From Thermoleophilia bacterium (GTDB lineage Bacteria > Actinomycetota > Thermoleophilia > Gaiellales > JAICJC01), in the NCBI GenBank assembly GCA_025927685.1, contig JAICKX010000006.1, positions 1-59,449 of the forward strand: DNA of 59,449 nt, in the 5' to 3' direction. The translations under genes were made by a program, and so were the position numbers. Of the stretch, positions 33,573 to 42,242 are shown in pieces. The notes under the pieces were generated by a model. That model was not told the DNA's origin and made no database searches. It saw only the letters and a list, made by a program, of their open reading frames with translations. Position 1 is the stretch's first letter; every line of letters starts with the position of its first letter.

Positions 33573-35358
33573 CGCCGCCCCCGGCGACCGCCGTCCACGG
33601 GGCGAACGGGTTGTCGACTCCCTCGAGAGCCGGCTCCAGCTCGGGGAAGTGGCGCAAGAGCACGGTCCGCATCGTGGTGTCGTTCACCCAGTCGAAGCCG
33701 GCCTGCGTGTAGACCTCCGGCCGGAAGTCGCGGGTGAAGAAGCGGTCGCTCTCGAGCCGCCGCGACGCCATCAGGATGAACACCCGGAAGGCGGTGTCGC
33801 TGAACCCGAACCCCTTCGGCTTGGGCTCGGCGTACATGCCGACCATGAGGTCGACTCGCTCGACGTCGCCGTAGACGCGGCGCAGCTCCTCGGCCCAGAC
33901 CGGGTTCGGCGTCAGCTCCTCGAAGCTTCGCACCGGGTTCAGGTGGAAGAGCCGGCGGAACTCGTTGTAGCGGGGGACGCCGCGCTCGCGCACGCGCAGG
34001 ACGTCGATCGAGGCCAGGTCGATCAGCTCGCCGTCGGCCCGGTCGAAGTGCTGGAGGTACTTCGGGTAGTTGTGGAGCGTGATCGCGCCCGGGTGCGAGC
34101 GGCCGAACGAGTAGAAGAGGTCGGCCATCGACACCTCGGAGAGCCGATCGCGCACGTGCAGGACGCCGACCGCGGGCAGGGGATGCTCGGCCAGGACGCG
34201 GTCGTCGTGGAGCGAGCGGAACACGAACTCGTCGGGGATGAGCGGGTGCATCCGGTAGACCGCCACGAACTCCTCGGTGAGCGAGTAGGGGACGCCGTGG
34301 TGGTTGGTCTGCGACCCGGGGATGCCGTGCAGCACCTCGTCGCTCGTGACCTTCCCCACCAGCTCGTGCAGGCGCTGGCCGAGGAGCCCGTACCAGTTCG
34401 TCCGCAGCGCGAGGACGGTCGTGGGGTGAGCGATGATCGCGGGCGTCCAGTCGACGGTGTGCACCTTGGCCATGACCGCGGCGTTCACGAGCCGGGCCTT
34501 GTCGAAGAGCTGCTGGTCGGACAGGTGCGGGTACTCCGCCGCGAGCCGCTCGCAGATCGCGTTGTGCTCGCGCATGAAGAGCGAGTGCAGCAGCGCGAGC
34601 CCGACCCAGAAGTTCCCGGCGACGCCCGAGAGGTCGACGAACCGCTGCATGTCCTCCGGCGGCAGGCCCAGGTCGTCGATCCGCAGCCTGCCCCGCTCGT
34701 GCGAGCGCAGGGCGTCGACGAACCCCGGCGTCCCGCCGTAGACCTGGGAGCCGTCCCACCAGTGCGTGTCGTCCGTGACGAAGGTGGGCGGCCCGGTCTC
34801 CGAGGGGCTGGGGTCGGGCTTGGTGCGCAGGATCCGCATCGGGCGCTCCGGCCAGGGGTCGGACTCCTCGAGCGGGATCTCCCAGGCGTGCTCCTGCTCG
34901 GGGTCGTGGCTCAGCCAGTCGTGCACCTCGAACTGGATCCAGGCGCCGGCGAGCAGGTTGAGCGTGGTGGCGGGCTGGAACTGCTCCCGTGTCAGCAGGC
35001 GCCGGCTCACGAGCCGCGGGCTCGGCTCGAGCAGGCGCTTCTCGTCCTCGGGGTATGCGTGCTCGAGCGGGACGTTGCGCCCGAACCGGCTCCCGAGCGA
35101 GCCCATGAGCGGGTCGTCGAGGTCGTTGTAGGTGCCGTTGATCATCCGCGCGCCGAGGTGGCGCGACGTGTCCGGGTCCTCGAACGGCGGCCTGTCGAGC
35201 GGGCCCCGGCCGACGTCGTACAGGTTCTTCGCGCGCAGCCGGTCGCGCAGGCCGATCAGCACCGGGATGGCGGCGACCGTCGGCAGCCGCGACCAGCCGA
35301 ACGACCGGTCGACCTTCTCGGCGAAGTCGGAGACAAGCTTCGTCAGCTTCCCCGTCAC
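33565..35358 (-). CDS. Fatty acid alpha-dioxygenase (animal heme peroxidase superfamily)
   Basis: A 597-residue heme enzyme closely patterned on plant pathogen-induced alpha-dioxygenase, which adds O2 at C2 of free fatty acids to give 2-hydroperoxides that break down to the Cn-1 aldehyde. Matches run the whole length: SRFGRNVPLE, WIQFEVHDWLSHD with distal H146, THWWDGSQVYG, AKVHTVDWTPAI, NWYGLLGQ, HHGVPYSLTEEFVAVYRMHP with catalytic Y368 and proximal H371, VPRYNEFRRLF, and ASRRLESDRFFTRDF near the C-terminus. The Tyr-x-x-His arrangement separates it from simple peroxidases. GTG at 35358 follows GAAAGGG; the open frame upstream is not conserved. It is the first gene of a seven-gene operon that includes a phospholipase. 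Confidence 0.93.
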   Translation of the reverse strand: MTGKLTKLVSDFAEKVDRSFGWSRLPTVAAIPVLIGLRDRLRAKNLYDVGRGPLDRPPFEDPDTSRHLGARMINGTYNDLDDPLMGSLGSRFGRNVPLEHAYPEDEKRLLEPSPRLVSRRLLTREQFQPATTLNLLAGAWIQFEVHDWLSHDPEQEHAWEIPLEESDPWPERPMRILRTKPDPSPSETGPPTFVTDDTHWWDGSQVYGGTPGFVDALRSHERGRLRIDDLGLPPEDMQRFVDLSGVAGNFWVGLALLHSLFMREHNAICERLAAEYPHLSDQQLFDKARLVNAAVMAKVHTVDWTPAIIAHPTTVLALRTNWYGLLGQRLHELVGKVTSDEVLHGIPGSQTNHHGVPYSLTEEFVAVYRMHPLIPDEFVFRSLHDDRVLAEHPLPAVGVLHVRDRLSEVSMADLFYSFGRSHPGAITLHNYPKYLQHFDRADGELIDLASIDVLRVRERGVPRYNEFRRLFHLNPVRSFEELTPNPVWAEELRRVYGDVERVDLMVGMYAEPKPKGFGFSDTAFRVFILMASRRLESDRFFTRDFRPEVYTQAGFDWVNDTTMRTVLLRHFPELEPALEGVDNPFAPWTAVAGGGGG

Positions 35359-35424
35359 CCGCGGTGCCCTTTCCTCGTCGCGCGCGGGTGTTGGATGCCC
35401 GCGCTCCGCCGTCCTCGGCCCGCG

Positions 35425-35453
35425 ATGAAACACCCTGGTCACGGCGATGTCAA
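35425..35453 (-). promoter_or_regulatory. Promoter of the alpha-dioxygenase/patatin operon
   Basis: On the minus strand a perfect TTGACA (35453-35448) and TTTCAT (35430-35425) are separated by 17 bp. The start would be near 35418, leaving a leader of about 60 nt before the GTG at 35358. It is the only strong promoter seen upstream of the seven genes. Confidence 0.65.
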
Positions 35454-35460
35454 GTCGCCG
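35442..35460. promoter_or_regulatory. Perfect palindrome over the -35 box, likely operator
   Basis: CGGCGA (35442-35447), a 7 bp centre that is the TTGACA region, and TCGCCG (35455-35460) form a perfect 6+6 inverted repeat. A protein bound here would block the -35 of the operon. No regulator gene is adjacent. Confidence 0.55.
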
Positions 35461-35476
35461 GACCTGGCAACGCGCC

Positions 35477-35505
35477 GCGACAACCGGGATGCCGGCTGGT
35501 AATAT
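35477..35505 (+). promoter_or_regulatory. Promoter of the sulfatase gene
   Basis: GCGACA (35477-35482), a 17 bp spacer and TAATAT (35500-35505). AGGAGG follows before the ATG at 35531. Confidence 0.55.
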
Positions 35506-35530
35506 CTGGCACGAGCTCAGGAGGTGGGGG

Positions 35531-36955
35531 ATGAAGGCACGATGGGCACCCGGGGCGCTCGCGCTCGTCGCGACGGCGCTCCTGACCGTCTCGAGCGGGT
35601 CACCGCCCGCGGCACGTGCGGCGGCGGGGCCGCCGAACATCGTCGTGATCCTGACGGACGACCAGCGCTACGACGGGCTGGTGTCGATGCCGAACGTCAA
35701 GCAGCTGCTGCTGCCGCACGGCGTCCAGTTCACGCACGCCTTCGACAACAACCCGCTGTGCTGCCCGTCCCGGGCGACGTTCCTGACGGGCCAGACGTCG
35801 GGGCACACCGGCGTCTGGTGGAACGTGAACGGCCCGGACGGCGGCTTCGCGGCCTTCGAGCCGCACGAGTCGCAGACGCTCGCGACGTGGCTCTCGGCGG
35901 CCGGGTACCGCACGGGCCTCTTCGGCAAGTACATGAACGGCTACGCGCGGGCGAACGCCGCGCACGTCCCGCCCGGCTGGGACGACTGGCAGGCGCTGGT
36001 GCTGAACGGCAGCGGCTGCTCGGCCGACGGCTACTTCTCCGAGTGCATGTCGGACAACGGCGCCCTGGAGGTGTTCGGGACGGCCCAGACCGACTACTCG
36101 ACGACCGTGCTCGGGAACCGGGCGGTGCAGTTCATCCAGGACACGCCGGCGTCGCAGCCGCTCTTCATGTACTTCGCCCCGCGGGCGCCGCACCTCCCCA
36201 CGATCCCCGAGTCGCGATACGCCACGGCCTGCGCCACGTTCCCGACGCCGCACCGGGCGAACTACAACGAGGCGGACGTGAGCGACAAGCCGGCCTACAT
36301 CCGGGCGCTGGCGTCGATGGGGCCGACGAAGCAGGCCACCTGGGACGGGCACTGGCGCGACGCCTGCCGCACCCTGCGCTCGGTCGACGACCAGGTGGGG
36401 CGGCTCGTCGCCGCCCTTTCCAGCGCCGGGCGGCTCGAGAACACGCTCATCCTGTTCGCGTCGGACAACGGCATGCTCTTCGGCGAGCACCGCTGGACGG
36501 ACAAGATCGTGCCCTACGACGAGTCCCTCCGCATCCCTCTGATCGCGAGGTGGGACGCGGCCGGGACCGCAGGGACGAAGAGCTCAGTCTTCGTGTCCAA
36601 CGTCGACTTCGCCGAGACGATCATGGACGCAGCCGGGGTGCCGTTCCCGGCCGGCTACACGACCGACGGCCAGAGCCTGCTCCCGGTCATCACCGGGTCC
36701 GGGCCGATCGCCACGGAGAACGTCCTCATCGAGCACGCGGGGAACACACCGGTTCCCGTCTACTGCGGCGTCCGTGTGAGCGGATGGATGTTCACGCACT
36801 ACGCGACCGGAGAGGAGGAGCTCTACGACCTGACCGCCGACCCGTGGGAGACGCAGAACCTGGCCGCCGACCCCGCGTACGCGGCACGCCTCGACCGGCT
36901 GCGATCGGTGACGCAGCGGCTCTGCCAGCCCACCCCGCCCGGCTTCGCGTGGTGA
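35531..36955 (+). CDS. Exported sulfatase family hydrolase
   Basis: A 474-residue type I sulfatase. A signal peptide (about residues 1-33, ending near ARAAA) is followed by NIVVILTDDQRYDG with the metal-binding Asp pair. The formylglycine site is C77 in LCCPSRATFLTGQ (C-x-P-S-R). FASDNGMLFGEHRWTDK supplies the later Asp-Asn metal ligands and GLFGKYMNGY the conserved Lys. ATG at 35531 has AGGAGGTGGGGG directly before it. The substrate (sulfated polysaccharide, sulfolipid or phosphonate ester) is not known. It is divergent from the alpha-dioxygenase operon. Confidence 0.92.
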   Translation: MKARWAPGALALVATALLTVSSGSPPAARAAAGPPNIVVILTDDQRYDGLVSMPNVKQLLLPHGVQFTHAFDNNPLCCPSRATFLTGQTSGHTGVWWNVNGPDGGFAAFEPHESQTLATWLSAAGYRTGLFGKYMNGYARANAAHVPPGWDDWQALVLNGSGCSADGYFSECMSDNGALEVFGTAQTDYSTTVLGNRAVQFIQDTPASQPLFMYFAPRAPHLPTIPESRYATACATFPTPHRANYNEADVSDKPAYIRALASMGPTKQATWDGHWRDACRTLRSVDDQVGRLVAALSSAGRLENTLILFASDNGMLFGEHRWTDKIVPYDESLRIPLIARWDAAGTAGTKSSVFVSNVDFAETIMDAAGVPFPAGYTTDGQSLLPVITGSGPIATENVLIEHAGNTPVPVYCGVRVSGWMFTHYATGEEELYDLTADPWETQNLAADPAYAARLDRLRSVTQRLCQPTPPGFAW

Positions 36956-36991
36956 GCGGGCCGAGTCGGACTGGGCGCCGCCGGTGAGCCC

Positions 36992-39900
36992 TCAGTTCAT
37001 CCCGAGGCAGATCGGCGGCGCATCGTTGCCGTCCAGGAGCCCCCGGAGGCGAGCGAGGTTCCTGTACGGCGCCCCGCCGCGGAGCTGGAGCGAATGCACG
37101 AGCTGGCGGTCGCGGGCCGCTTGCGACACCTCCCACCCCGTCGCGGCGTGGGTGCCGACCGTCGGGGGCGGGCTTATCCGGAGGTACGTGACGTTCGCGA
37201 ACCGGCCGCTGTTGAGCTTGTCGCGTGCCAGCCGAGTGAGGTAGTCGGGGCCCGCTTGGGCGGTGATCCCGAGCCCCCCGTGGGCTTCACGGAGCGTGGG
37301 TCTGGGGCAGAGCACGGCCGAATCGTCGTCGATCGAGAGCACGACGACGTGGACCTCTGCGTGCGCCGCCTCGATCGCCCGCTCGATTGCCGGCAGGAGG
37401 TCGACGATCGTGAGGAGCCCGCTGTTCTCGACGTAGCCGCCGTCGCGCACCCGTACGGCCGGGACCGGCATGTGGGCGGGGCAGCCGCTCTTGGTGAGTT
37501 CTTCCTCGGTGCTCGTCCCGACCCGGCCGGGCGGCTCGACGCCCGGGAAGCGCGCGCTCAGCAGCGCCGCCGTGACGAGCGGTAGCTGTGTCCCGGACAC
37601 GAGGACGTCGTGCGCGTCCAGCGCTCCGGGGACATCCGTGTGGCCCGAGTCGAGGCATCCCCCGCTCTGGTCGTATGGAGGCGAGAGGTCGAGCGGCGAC
37701 ATCAGGAGCCGCCCGCGACTGCCGTCCAGAGCGCCGTTGAACACCGCGATGGGAGCGTCCGGCTTGGCGGCGCCATCAGGACTCCCCGGAGCCGTCGCGC
37801 TGAGCTCGTCGGCTGGTGGCGTGAGCTCATCCCAGATCCCTGCGACCGCCGCCTCCTGGATCACGGCTCGATCAGCGTTCCAGCGGCACGTCACGGCGTC
37901 GTCGGTGCAGCGCGAGGGATCCATCCAGGGGACTCCCAGCATGAATGCTGGTGCGTCATGAAACAGGCCCCACCCCACGACCGGCGACAGCGCGTCGGCC
38001 CCGGCCGAGTCGTTCACCCAGGGCGTCCCGCGCTCGACGTCTCGGAGCTTCGAGAGGAAGTGGTACACGCCGACAGATCCGCCGCTCACGCTGCTCGTGA
38101 GGAACAGCGTTCGTAGCCGGGCCTCGCGTTGCGTCTCGTCTCGGTCGCGTTTGCACTCGTCCGGAGCGGAAGGGTGGCTCGAATCGAGCGGCGTGCGAGC
38201 GCCGAACGCGCAGTCGAGCACGAGGTCCGTCCAGAAGCCGGCCTTCGCCCCGCCCCCGCTCGCTCCGACGAGGAGCATCGTTGCGCGTTTCCCCGAAGGC
38301 TGCTCCGCAAGCCAGGCGCCGACGGCGGTGTCCAGCGACATGCTCGGCGCGGCACCATGAAGGGTCCGTGCCTGATGCAGCGATGACGGCACGGTGAAGA
38401 AGGCGAGCGCGAACCAGAGCGCCAGCAGCGACACGACGGGGATGCGTGCCGGAAGAAACGTGTTGAGCGGCGCCCGTGGGGTGCGGCGCTGAGCGGCATC
38501 ACCGACGTAGTGGAGCGCCGCCATCGCGCCTCCGACACCGAGCATCGTGATTGCGATCATCCCGAACGCATGCGCGACCTCGACCGGTTGCCAGTACAGG
38601 GCGAGCGTCGCGCCGATCCACGCACCGGCGACGGCGACCAGAGAGCGGGATGCGTCGGTGGCTGGCTCCGGACCGAATGCGAGGACCGGTGCGACGACGA
38701 GCAGCGCCACGGCAGCGAGTGCCGCCCACGTCTCCGGGAGCACCCCTACGGCCACGAGTCCGACGACGCCGATCGGCGCGAGCCACGCCGACGGGATGGA
38801 GTCGATCCACGGCAACGCCTGCGGCACCCGGGTGGCGTAGCCCACGAGCACCGCCAGGAGCAGCCCCACCGCGAACGTCATGTAGGCAAGCTCCTGGTCG
38901 CCGGCGTTGGACGATCCGGCCAGGAGGAACGCATCGATTCCGGCATCGGCGAGACCGACGTAGATCGTCACGAGTGGCAGGCAGGCCAGCATCCGGGCGA
39001 GCTGGCGGACGTTGTCGTTCCCGGTGGGCTGAGGAAGGGTTGGAGGCGGGCGCCAGACGAGGAAACCCACGAGCCCCAGCAGGGCCACCGGCACCGAACC
39101 CAGTGGCCAGATCCCGATGGCTGTCGTGGCCGCTGGGATCGCGAGCACCCAGCGGCTGCGCAGGGCGGCATCCAGCAGCTCTTCGGCGCGTGCAGCGTCG
39201 CTCGGCAGCTGAGGCTCCGGGCCCGGGGGACGACACTCCGGCGGCGGCTCGGGAGGCGGAGCGCGCCGCGTCACGACCCGCAGCCCCGCGATCGCGGCGA
39301 TGACGACGATGCCGAGCGGGGCGTTGGCGATGACGGCAACAACGACCCCGCCCGCGATCAGCGCCGCGCCGGCGCCCCATCTCAGCCACGGGTTCGCCGC
39401 CTCGGCCTCGCTCGCGCCTCCCGGAGGCTCGAGAAACCGCGCTGCGCTATCGCGAACCGCAGCTCCCAGCAGGAGCGCGGCGGCGACGCCGAGGCAGGCC
39501 TGAGGGAGATGGTCCGGCCACGACCGGAACACGTCGGTCGCCTGCTCGGCGGTCACCGGCAGCGCCAGGACAGCTGCCAGCAGGGCCGTGAGAACGATCA
39601 CCTGAAGCCGCAGGCTGGACGCCCGGTGCCACGCCCGGCGCGGGTCGCCCGCCACCACCCCGCTCACGGTGAGCGCAAGGAGGAAGAGGGCGACGGCCAC
39701 CGTGTGCAGGATCGAGCGCGCGGTGTTGACCACGGCCACGTCCCGCCACACAGCGGCTGCCCCGAGGAGATACCAGATCGACCAGGCCGCGACCACGGCC
39801 CACACCAGGGCGATCGCGCGCGTCGCCTGCCGGCCTGCGACACGGCTCCGAATTCCGTTCGCCGCGTCACGCGCGATGCAGAGGGCGACCCAGGTGCCGT

Positions 39901-40087
39901 AGATGGCAAGGACAAGCCAGACAAGCGCCAGGTGCCCGGGGGCCGAGATGTCCGCCTCGTGGCCGCCGGCGGCCGATCGAATCGACGCGAGGGTCCGGCG
40001 CGTGGCCTCGAACCGTTCCCCGAGCACGACCGACGTGATCAGGAGCGCGACTGGTAGACCCGATCGAAACCAGTTCCAGATCTCCAT
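36992..40087 (-). CDS. Multi-pass membrane protein with C-terminal patatin-like domain
   Basis: A 1031-residue protein. The first 550-600 residues contain a dozen or more hydrophobic helices, interrupted by a Pro-rich loop (PPPEPPPECRPPGPEPQLP). A patatin-like hydrolase follows: oxyanion GASGGGAKAGFW near 608, nucleophile Ser in SSVSGGSVGVYHF near 667 and catalytic Asp in VRDGGYVENSG near 882. The domain is interrupted by a long insert with several Cys. It should hydrolyse lipid at the membrane. It is the second patatin in the window; its promoter lies between two GAGACGG inverted repeats. Confidence 0.85.
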   Translation of the reverse strand: MEIWNWFRSGLPVALLITSVVLGERFEATRRTLASIRSAAGGHEADISAPGHLALVWLVLAIYGTWVALCIARDAANGIRSRVAGRQATRAIALVWAVVAAWSIWYLLGAAAVWRDVAVVNTARSILHTVAVALFLLALTVSGVVAGDPRRAWHRASSLRLQVIVLTALLAAVLALPVTAEQATDVFRSWPDHLPQACLGVAAALLLGAAVRDSAARFLEPPGGASEAEAANPWLRWGAGAALIAGGVVVAVIANAPLGIVVIAAIAGLRVVTRRAPPPEPPPECRPPGPEPQLPSDAARAEELLDAALRSRWVLAIPAATTAIGIWPLGSVPVALLGLVGFLVWRPPPTLPQPTGNDNVRQLARMLACLPLVTIYVGLADAGIDAFLLAGSSNAGDQELAYMTFAVGLLLAVLVGYATRVPQALPWIDSIPSAWLAPIGVVGLVAVGVLPETWAALAAVALLVVAPVLAFGPEPATDASRSLVAVAGAWIGATLALYWQPVEVAHAFGMIAITMLGVGGAMAALHYVGDAAQRRTPRAPLNTFLPARIPVVSLLALWFALAFFTVPSSLHQARTLHGAAPSMSLDTAVGAWLAEQPSGKRATMLLVGASGGGAKAGFWTDLVLDCAFGARTPLDSSHPSAPDECKRDRDETQREARLRTLFLTSSVSGGSVGVYHFLSKLRDVERGTPWVNDSAGADALSPVVGWGLFHDAPAFMLGVPWMDPSRCTDDAVTCRWNADRAVIQEAAVAGIWDELTPPADELSATAPGSPDGAAKPDAPIAVFNGALDGSRGRLLMSPLDLSPPYDQSGGCLDSGHTDVPGALDAHDVLVSGTQLPLVTAALLSARFPGVEPPGRVGTSTEEELTKSGCPAHMPVPAVRVRDGGYVENSGLLTIVDLLPAIERAIEAAHAEVHVVVLSIDDDSAVLCPRPTLREAHGGLGITAQAGPDYLTRLARDKLNSGRFANVTYLRISPPPTVGTHAATGWEVSQAARDRQLVHSLQLRGGAPYRNLARLRGLLDGNDAPPICLGMN

Positions 40088-40140
40088 CGCGCGCTCCTCG
40101 CGGACCTCGAGTTGCCCAGTGGGGGTGCCGCTTCTGCCCT

Positions 40141-40187
40141 GAGACGGGCGAACCTACAGGCGTCGGACGGCTCGTGTCAACCGTCTC
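40141..40187 (-). promoter_or_regulatory. Promoter and flanking inverted repeat of the membrane patatin gene
   Basis: On the minus strand TTGACA (40180-40175), 18 bp and TAGGTT (40156-40151) form a good promoter. It is flanked exactly by GAGACGG (40141-40147) and CCGTCTC (40181-40187), a 7 bp inverted repeat 33 bp apart, suggesting a pair of operator half-sites. Confidence 0.55.
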
Positions 40188-40213
40188 AAAGCGGCCGGAC
40201 GGCCGCTCGGCGC

Positions 40214-41287
40214 TCAGAACGCGATCACGTTCCGCACCGCCTCGCCGCGGCGCATGGCGGCGACGGCCTCGCCGATCGCCTCGAGCGGGTACGTGGCGGT
40301 GACCAGCTCGTCGAGCTTCAGGCGGCCGTCCTCGTAGAGGGCGACCAGACGGGGGATGTCGTCGGCGGGCCGGGCGGAGCCCATCTTGGTGCCCACGATG
40401 CGCATGCCGTCGTGGGCGAGGCGGGTCGGGTCGAAGCGGGCCTCCTCGCCGCTCGCGGGCATCCCGACGACGACGAGCGTGCCGCCCCGGCGCAGGAGCG
40501 CGAGGCCCTGCTCCACCGCCCGGGCCGAGCCCGCGGTCGCGATCACGACGTCGGCGCCGCCCGCGAGCGCGCCGGCGGCGGCCGGGTCGGCGGAACGGGC
40601 GTTCACGCCGGCCGTGGCCCCGAACGCCTCCGCGGCGGCCAGCTTCTCGTCGGCCACGTCGATCGCGATCACGGCATCCGCCCCGGCGATGGCGGCGCCC
40701 TGGATCGCGTTCAGCCCGACGCCGCCGGCGCCGATCACCGCCACGGTCTGCCCGGGCCCGACCTGCCCGGCCCGCTCGGCGGCGCCCATGCCCGTCAGGA
40801 CCGCGCATCCGAGGACGGACAGGCTCGCCGCCGGCAGGTGGCGCGGCACCGGCACCGCCTGCGACGCGTGGACGACGACCTCCTCGGCGAACGCCCCGCA
40901 GCGCAGCCCCTGCGCGACCGGCTCGCCGTCGGCGAACCTGATCGGCGAGCGCTCGTCGAGCGCGAACGTCGCCTCGCACAGGGCCGGCTCGCCGTCGGCG
41001 CAGCGCCCGCAGGCCCCGCAGTGGCGGACGAGGCTCACCACCACGCGCTGCCCGGGCCGAAGTGCGGTCACCTCCGGGCCGGCCTCCGCGACGAGCCCGC
41101 ACGCCTCGTGGCCGAGCACCGTCGGCACGGTGCCGCCCCAGGCGCCGTCCGCATAGGCCACGTCGCTGTGGCAGATCGCGCACGCCTCGAGCTGCACGCG
41201 CACCTCCCCCTCGCCCGGCGGGGCGAGCACGACCTCCTCGACCGTCATCGGGTCGCCGAAGCGATGGCAGACCGCGGCGCGCGCCAC
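40214..41287 (-). CDS. Zinc-dependent alcohol dehydrogenase (MDR family)
   Basis: A 357-residue NAD(P)-dependent dehydrogenase. Catalytic zinc ligands are in CAICHSDV and GHEACGLV; the structural zinc loop is present (RHCGACGRCADGEPALC); the coenzyme site is AVIGAGGVGLNAIQGAAIAG, followed by the acidic residue in VIAIDVADEKL that favours NAD. The pattern resembles class III-like and mycobacterial NDMA/mycothiol-type alcohol dehydrogenases. GTG at 41287 is preferred over a TTG 18 nt upstream. It is 10 nt from the membrane protein gene and so ends the P450 operon. Confidence 0.9.
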   Translation of the reverse strand: MARAAVCHRFGDPMTVEEVVLAPPGEGEVRVQLEACAICHSDVAYADGAWGGTVPTVLGHEACGLVAEAGPEVTALRPGQRVVVSLVRHCGACGRCADGEPALCEATFALDERSPIRFADGEPVAQGLRCGAFAEEVVVHASQAVPVPRHLPAASLSVLGCAVLTGMGAAERAGQVGPGQTVAVIGAGGVGLNAIQGAAIAGADAVIAIDVADEKLAAAEAFGATAGVNARSADPAAAGALAGGADVVIATAGSARAVEQGLALLRRGGTLVVVGMPASGEEARFDPTRLAHDGMRIVGTKMGSARPADDIPRLVALYEDGRLKLDELVTATYPLEAIGEAVAAMRRGEAVRNVIAF

Positions 41288-41297
41288 GCCCGAAACC

Positions 41298-42242
41298 CTA
41301 CTCAACAGGTGACGGTCGCACCCGGAACGCGGCCAGGTAGAGCACGGCGGTGATCGCGACGAGGAGCGCGGTGCTCGGGTTCGGCGCCGGGTTCAGGACC
41401 TTCGGCGTGCCGACGTCCGTCCACCCGCGCTTCACGATCTGCTCGTTCCAGCCGTCGTTCAGCGCCACCAGCGTCCCGTACGCGAGCATCAGCGCGAGGT
41501 AGCCGCCGAGGACGCCGCGCAGTCGCGTCGGCCGAAGCTCGGGGAGCACCCGCCGCAGCCCGAGGGCGATCGCCGCGAGCAGGATCCCGTCGAGGCCCTC
41601 GTGGTTTCCCAGATGGACCGCGTGCAGGGTCGGGTGGCCGGGCTCCGGCAGGATCTGCTTGGACATGAAGATCGTGTCGAGGCCGGGGATGTCGCCGGCG
41701 TAGACGCCGACGTTGGCGAGGAGCCAGGGGATGCCGGCGACCAGCAGGACGGCGATGAAGACGATCGCCGCCGAGTCGCCCGGCCGATCGCGCGCGAACC
41801 GGCCCACGCCGGACCGGCGGGCGGCGGCGAGGGTCAGGAGGAGGGCGATCACGACGCCGACCGCGGCGAGCGCGTTGACCGGCTTCGCGTCGAGGTCCGC
41901 TTCGTCGATCACTCCCGGCCCGGCGATGGTGGCGCAGAGCACGGTCGCGGCGACGGCGGCCGCGATCGTCACCCGGCGCATCCGCGGCGGCGGAGCCGAC
42001 GCGAGCAGCCGGTCGGCCGCCACGGCGGTGAGCGCCACGGCGGCGATCGACATCGGCCACCCCAGCAGCACGAGCACGCGGGAGGCGCCCGACCAGAACC
42101 CAGTGCCCGTGACGTTGTAGAAGTCGATCGCGGGCAGCCGCGCGTACGTGATCCACACGAGCGCGGCGACGACGCCGATCGCCGCCCACGCGGCGAGCGC
42201 CTCGTTCAGGCCGGGCCCGGACGGCTCGGGGTCGGCCCTCAT
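41298..42242 (-). CDS. Multi-pass membrane protein
   Basis: A 314-residue protein with about eight hydrophobic helices (for example AIGVVAALVWITYA; VLLGWPMSIAAVALTAVAA; IVFIAVLLVAGIPWLLANV; LLVAITAVLYLAAFRV). A loop with HLGNHEGLDGILLAAI may carry functional His residues. I do not recognise a family. ATG overlaps the P450 stop (ATGA), so the two are translated together; the alcohol dehydrogenase follows. Confidence 0.78.
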   Translation of the reverse strand: MRADPEPSGPGLNEALAAWAAIGVVAALVWITYARLPAIDFYNVTGTGFWSGASRVLVLLGWPMSIAAVALTAVAADRLLASAPPPRMRRVTIAAAVAATVLCATIAGPGVIDEADLDAKPVNALAAVGVVIALLLTLAAARRSGVGRFARDRPGDSAAIVFIAVLLVAGIPWLLANVGVYAGDIPGLDTIFMSKQILPEPGHPTLHAVHLGNHEGLDGILLAAIALGLRRVLPELRPTRLRGVLGGYLALMLAYGTLVALNDGWNEQIVKRGWTDVGTPKVLNPAPNPSTALLVAITAVLYLAAFRVRPSPVE

